This document shows positions 54,914-54,958 of a stretch of DNA of 54,958 nucleotides, in pieces (positions within the stretch are counted from its first letter, which is position 1; each line of letters opens with the position of its first letter). The notes below the pieces were generated by a model that saw nothing but the letters and a program-made list of their open reading frames with translations, did not search any database and was not told the DNA's origin. The position numbers and the translations under genes were made by a program. Source of the DNA: an uncultured Dorea sp. (lineage in GTDB: Bacteria; Bacillota; Clostridia; Lachnospirales; Lachnospiraceae); assembly GCA_910584265.1 (NCBI GenBank), contig CAJTZE010000021.1, positions 1 through 54,958 of the forward strand, read 5' to 3'.

Positions 54914-54958
54914 TCATCCAGCGCTTTCAAAAGATAAGCCATATTCCGTCCAAGATTT
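54895..54958 (-). pseudogene. C-terminal tail of an NADPH-dependent FMN reductase-like gene (continues past the window)
   Basis: Read leftwards from the window edge the frame gives LGRNMAYLLKALDE followed by a few basic residues and a stop at 54895. LGRNMAYLLK is typical of the last helix of NADPH-dependent FMN reductases/iron-sulphur flavoproteins. It runs directly into the flavodoxin fragment, so it looks like one side of a deletion joint. Only 64 bases are visible. Confidence 0.4.

Noticed and set aside
1..54958. CRISPR array, tRNA genes, complete insertion sequences or prophage
   Set aside because: No regular short repeats with spacers, no cloverleaf sequence, no transposase or phage structural gene was found by reading.

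Overview
The window looks like a chromosomal segment of a gut-type Lachnospiraceae/Clostridia bacterium. The evidence is near-balanced GC, very regular AGGAGG ribosome binding sites, TTGACA/TATAAT-type promoters, the gene order yicC-gmk-rpoZ, a NifU-like/GGGtGRT gene pair, an RqcH/NFACT protein, fused old-yellow-enzyme reductases and a glucitol PTS operon. No tRNA, intact insertion sequence, CRISPR array or prophage was seen.

Layout. 0-1.9 kb: 3' part of RNase P RNA facing pyrI-pyrB (minus strand), which has a good promoter and a leader that looks like an attenuator. 1.9-9.3 kb: a LysR regulator divergent from a tandem reductase/exporter array (OYE, MFS, broken OYE, MFS). 9.3-13.6 kb: pheA, a DUF815 AAA+ ATPase and a translationally coupled pRiA4b/SEC-C protein. 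13.6-15.4 kb: rqcH. 15.5-18.2 kb: a scar region where a sigma-54 activator and an ABC exporter, both without their 5' ends, meet head to head, followed by a shortened alcohol dehydrogenase. 18.2-24.7 kb: a housekeeping run (yicC, gmk, rpoZ, rimO, pgsA, cinA, then a GNAT/RsiV-like membrane fusion). 24.8-26.6 kb: the NifU-like and GGGtGRT genes of unknown function. 26.7-29.8 kb: a Hanks-type kinase with a divergent regulator, a 48-residue ribbon-helix-helix protein, a 117-bp structured repeat-like element, a lipoprotein and a small membrane protein. 29.8-34.7 kb: an AraC regulator, a MATE exporter, a second MATE gene overlapping it tail to tail, and a GH13 glucosidase. The second MATE and the GH13 gene lack their 5' ends and abut head to head. 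34.8-39.8 kb: GH42 beta-galactosidase, an acetyltransferase, a PHP phosphatase with a deletion, a peptide deformylase homologue and a CDF metal exporter. 39.9-41.6 kb: a coiled-coil gene with a flagellar-type (sigma-28) promoter, beside a mobile-element scar with relaxase and ClbS/DfsB remnants. 41.6-47.9 kb: a 2H phosphoesterase and the complete sorbitol PTS operon. 48-51 kb: a ROK regulator and an ABC-F ATPase. 51-54.9 kb: ilvN-ilvC, a phosphatase that has lost its P-loop, a phosphoribosyltransferase-like gene and a fused flavodoxin/FMN-reductase remnant.

The most unusual property is the number of sharp deletion or fusion scars in non-essential genes that otherwise look young. They lie at about 6.3, 16.6, 17.9, 33.47, 37.7, 41.39, 53.5 and 54.9 kb. 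Several remove exactly a catalytic core and several sit on short shared sequence. They may be recent microhomology-mediated deletions, or collapsed gaps in the assembly; reads across the junctions would decide. The best candidates for unexplored biology are the NifU-like/GGGtGRT pair, the sigma-28/CsrA-like controlled orphan gene, the 117-bp structured element, and the coupled DUF815 and pRiA4b/SEC-C genes.
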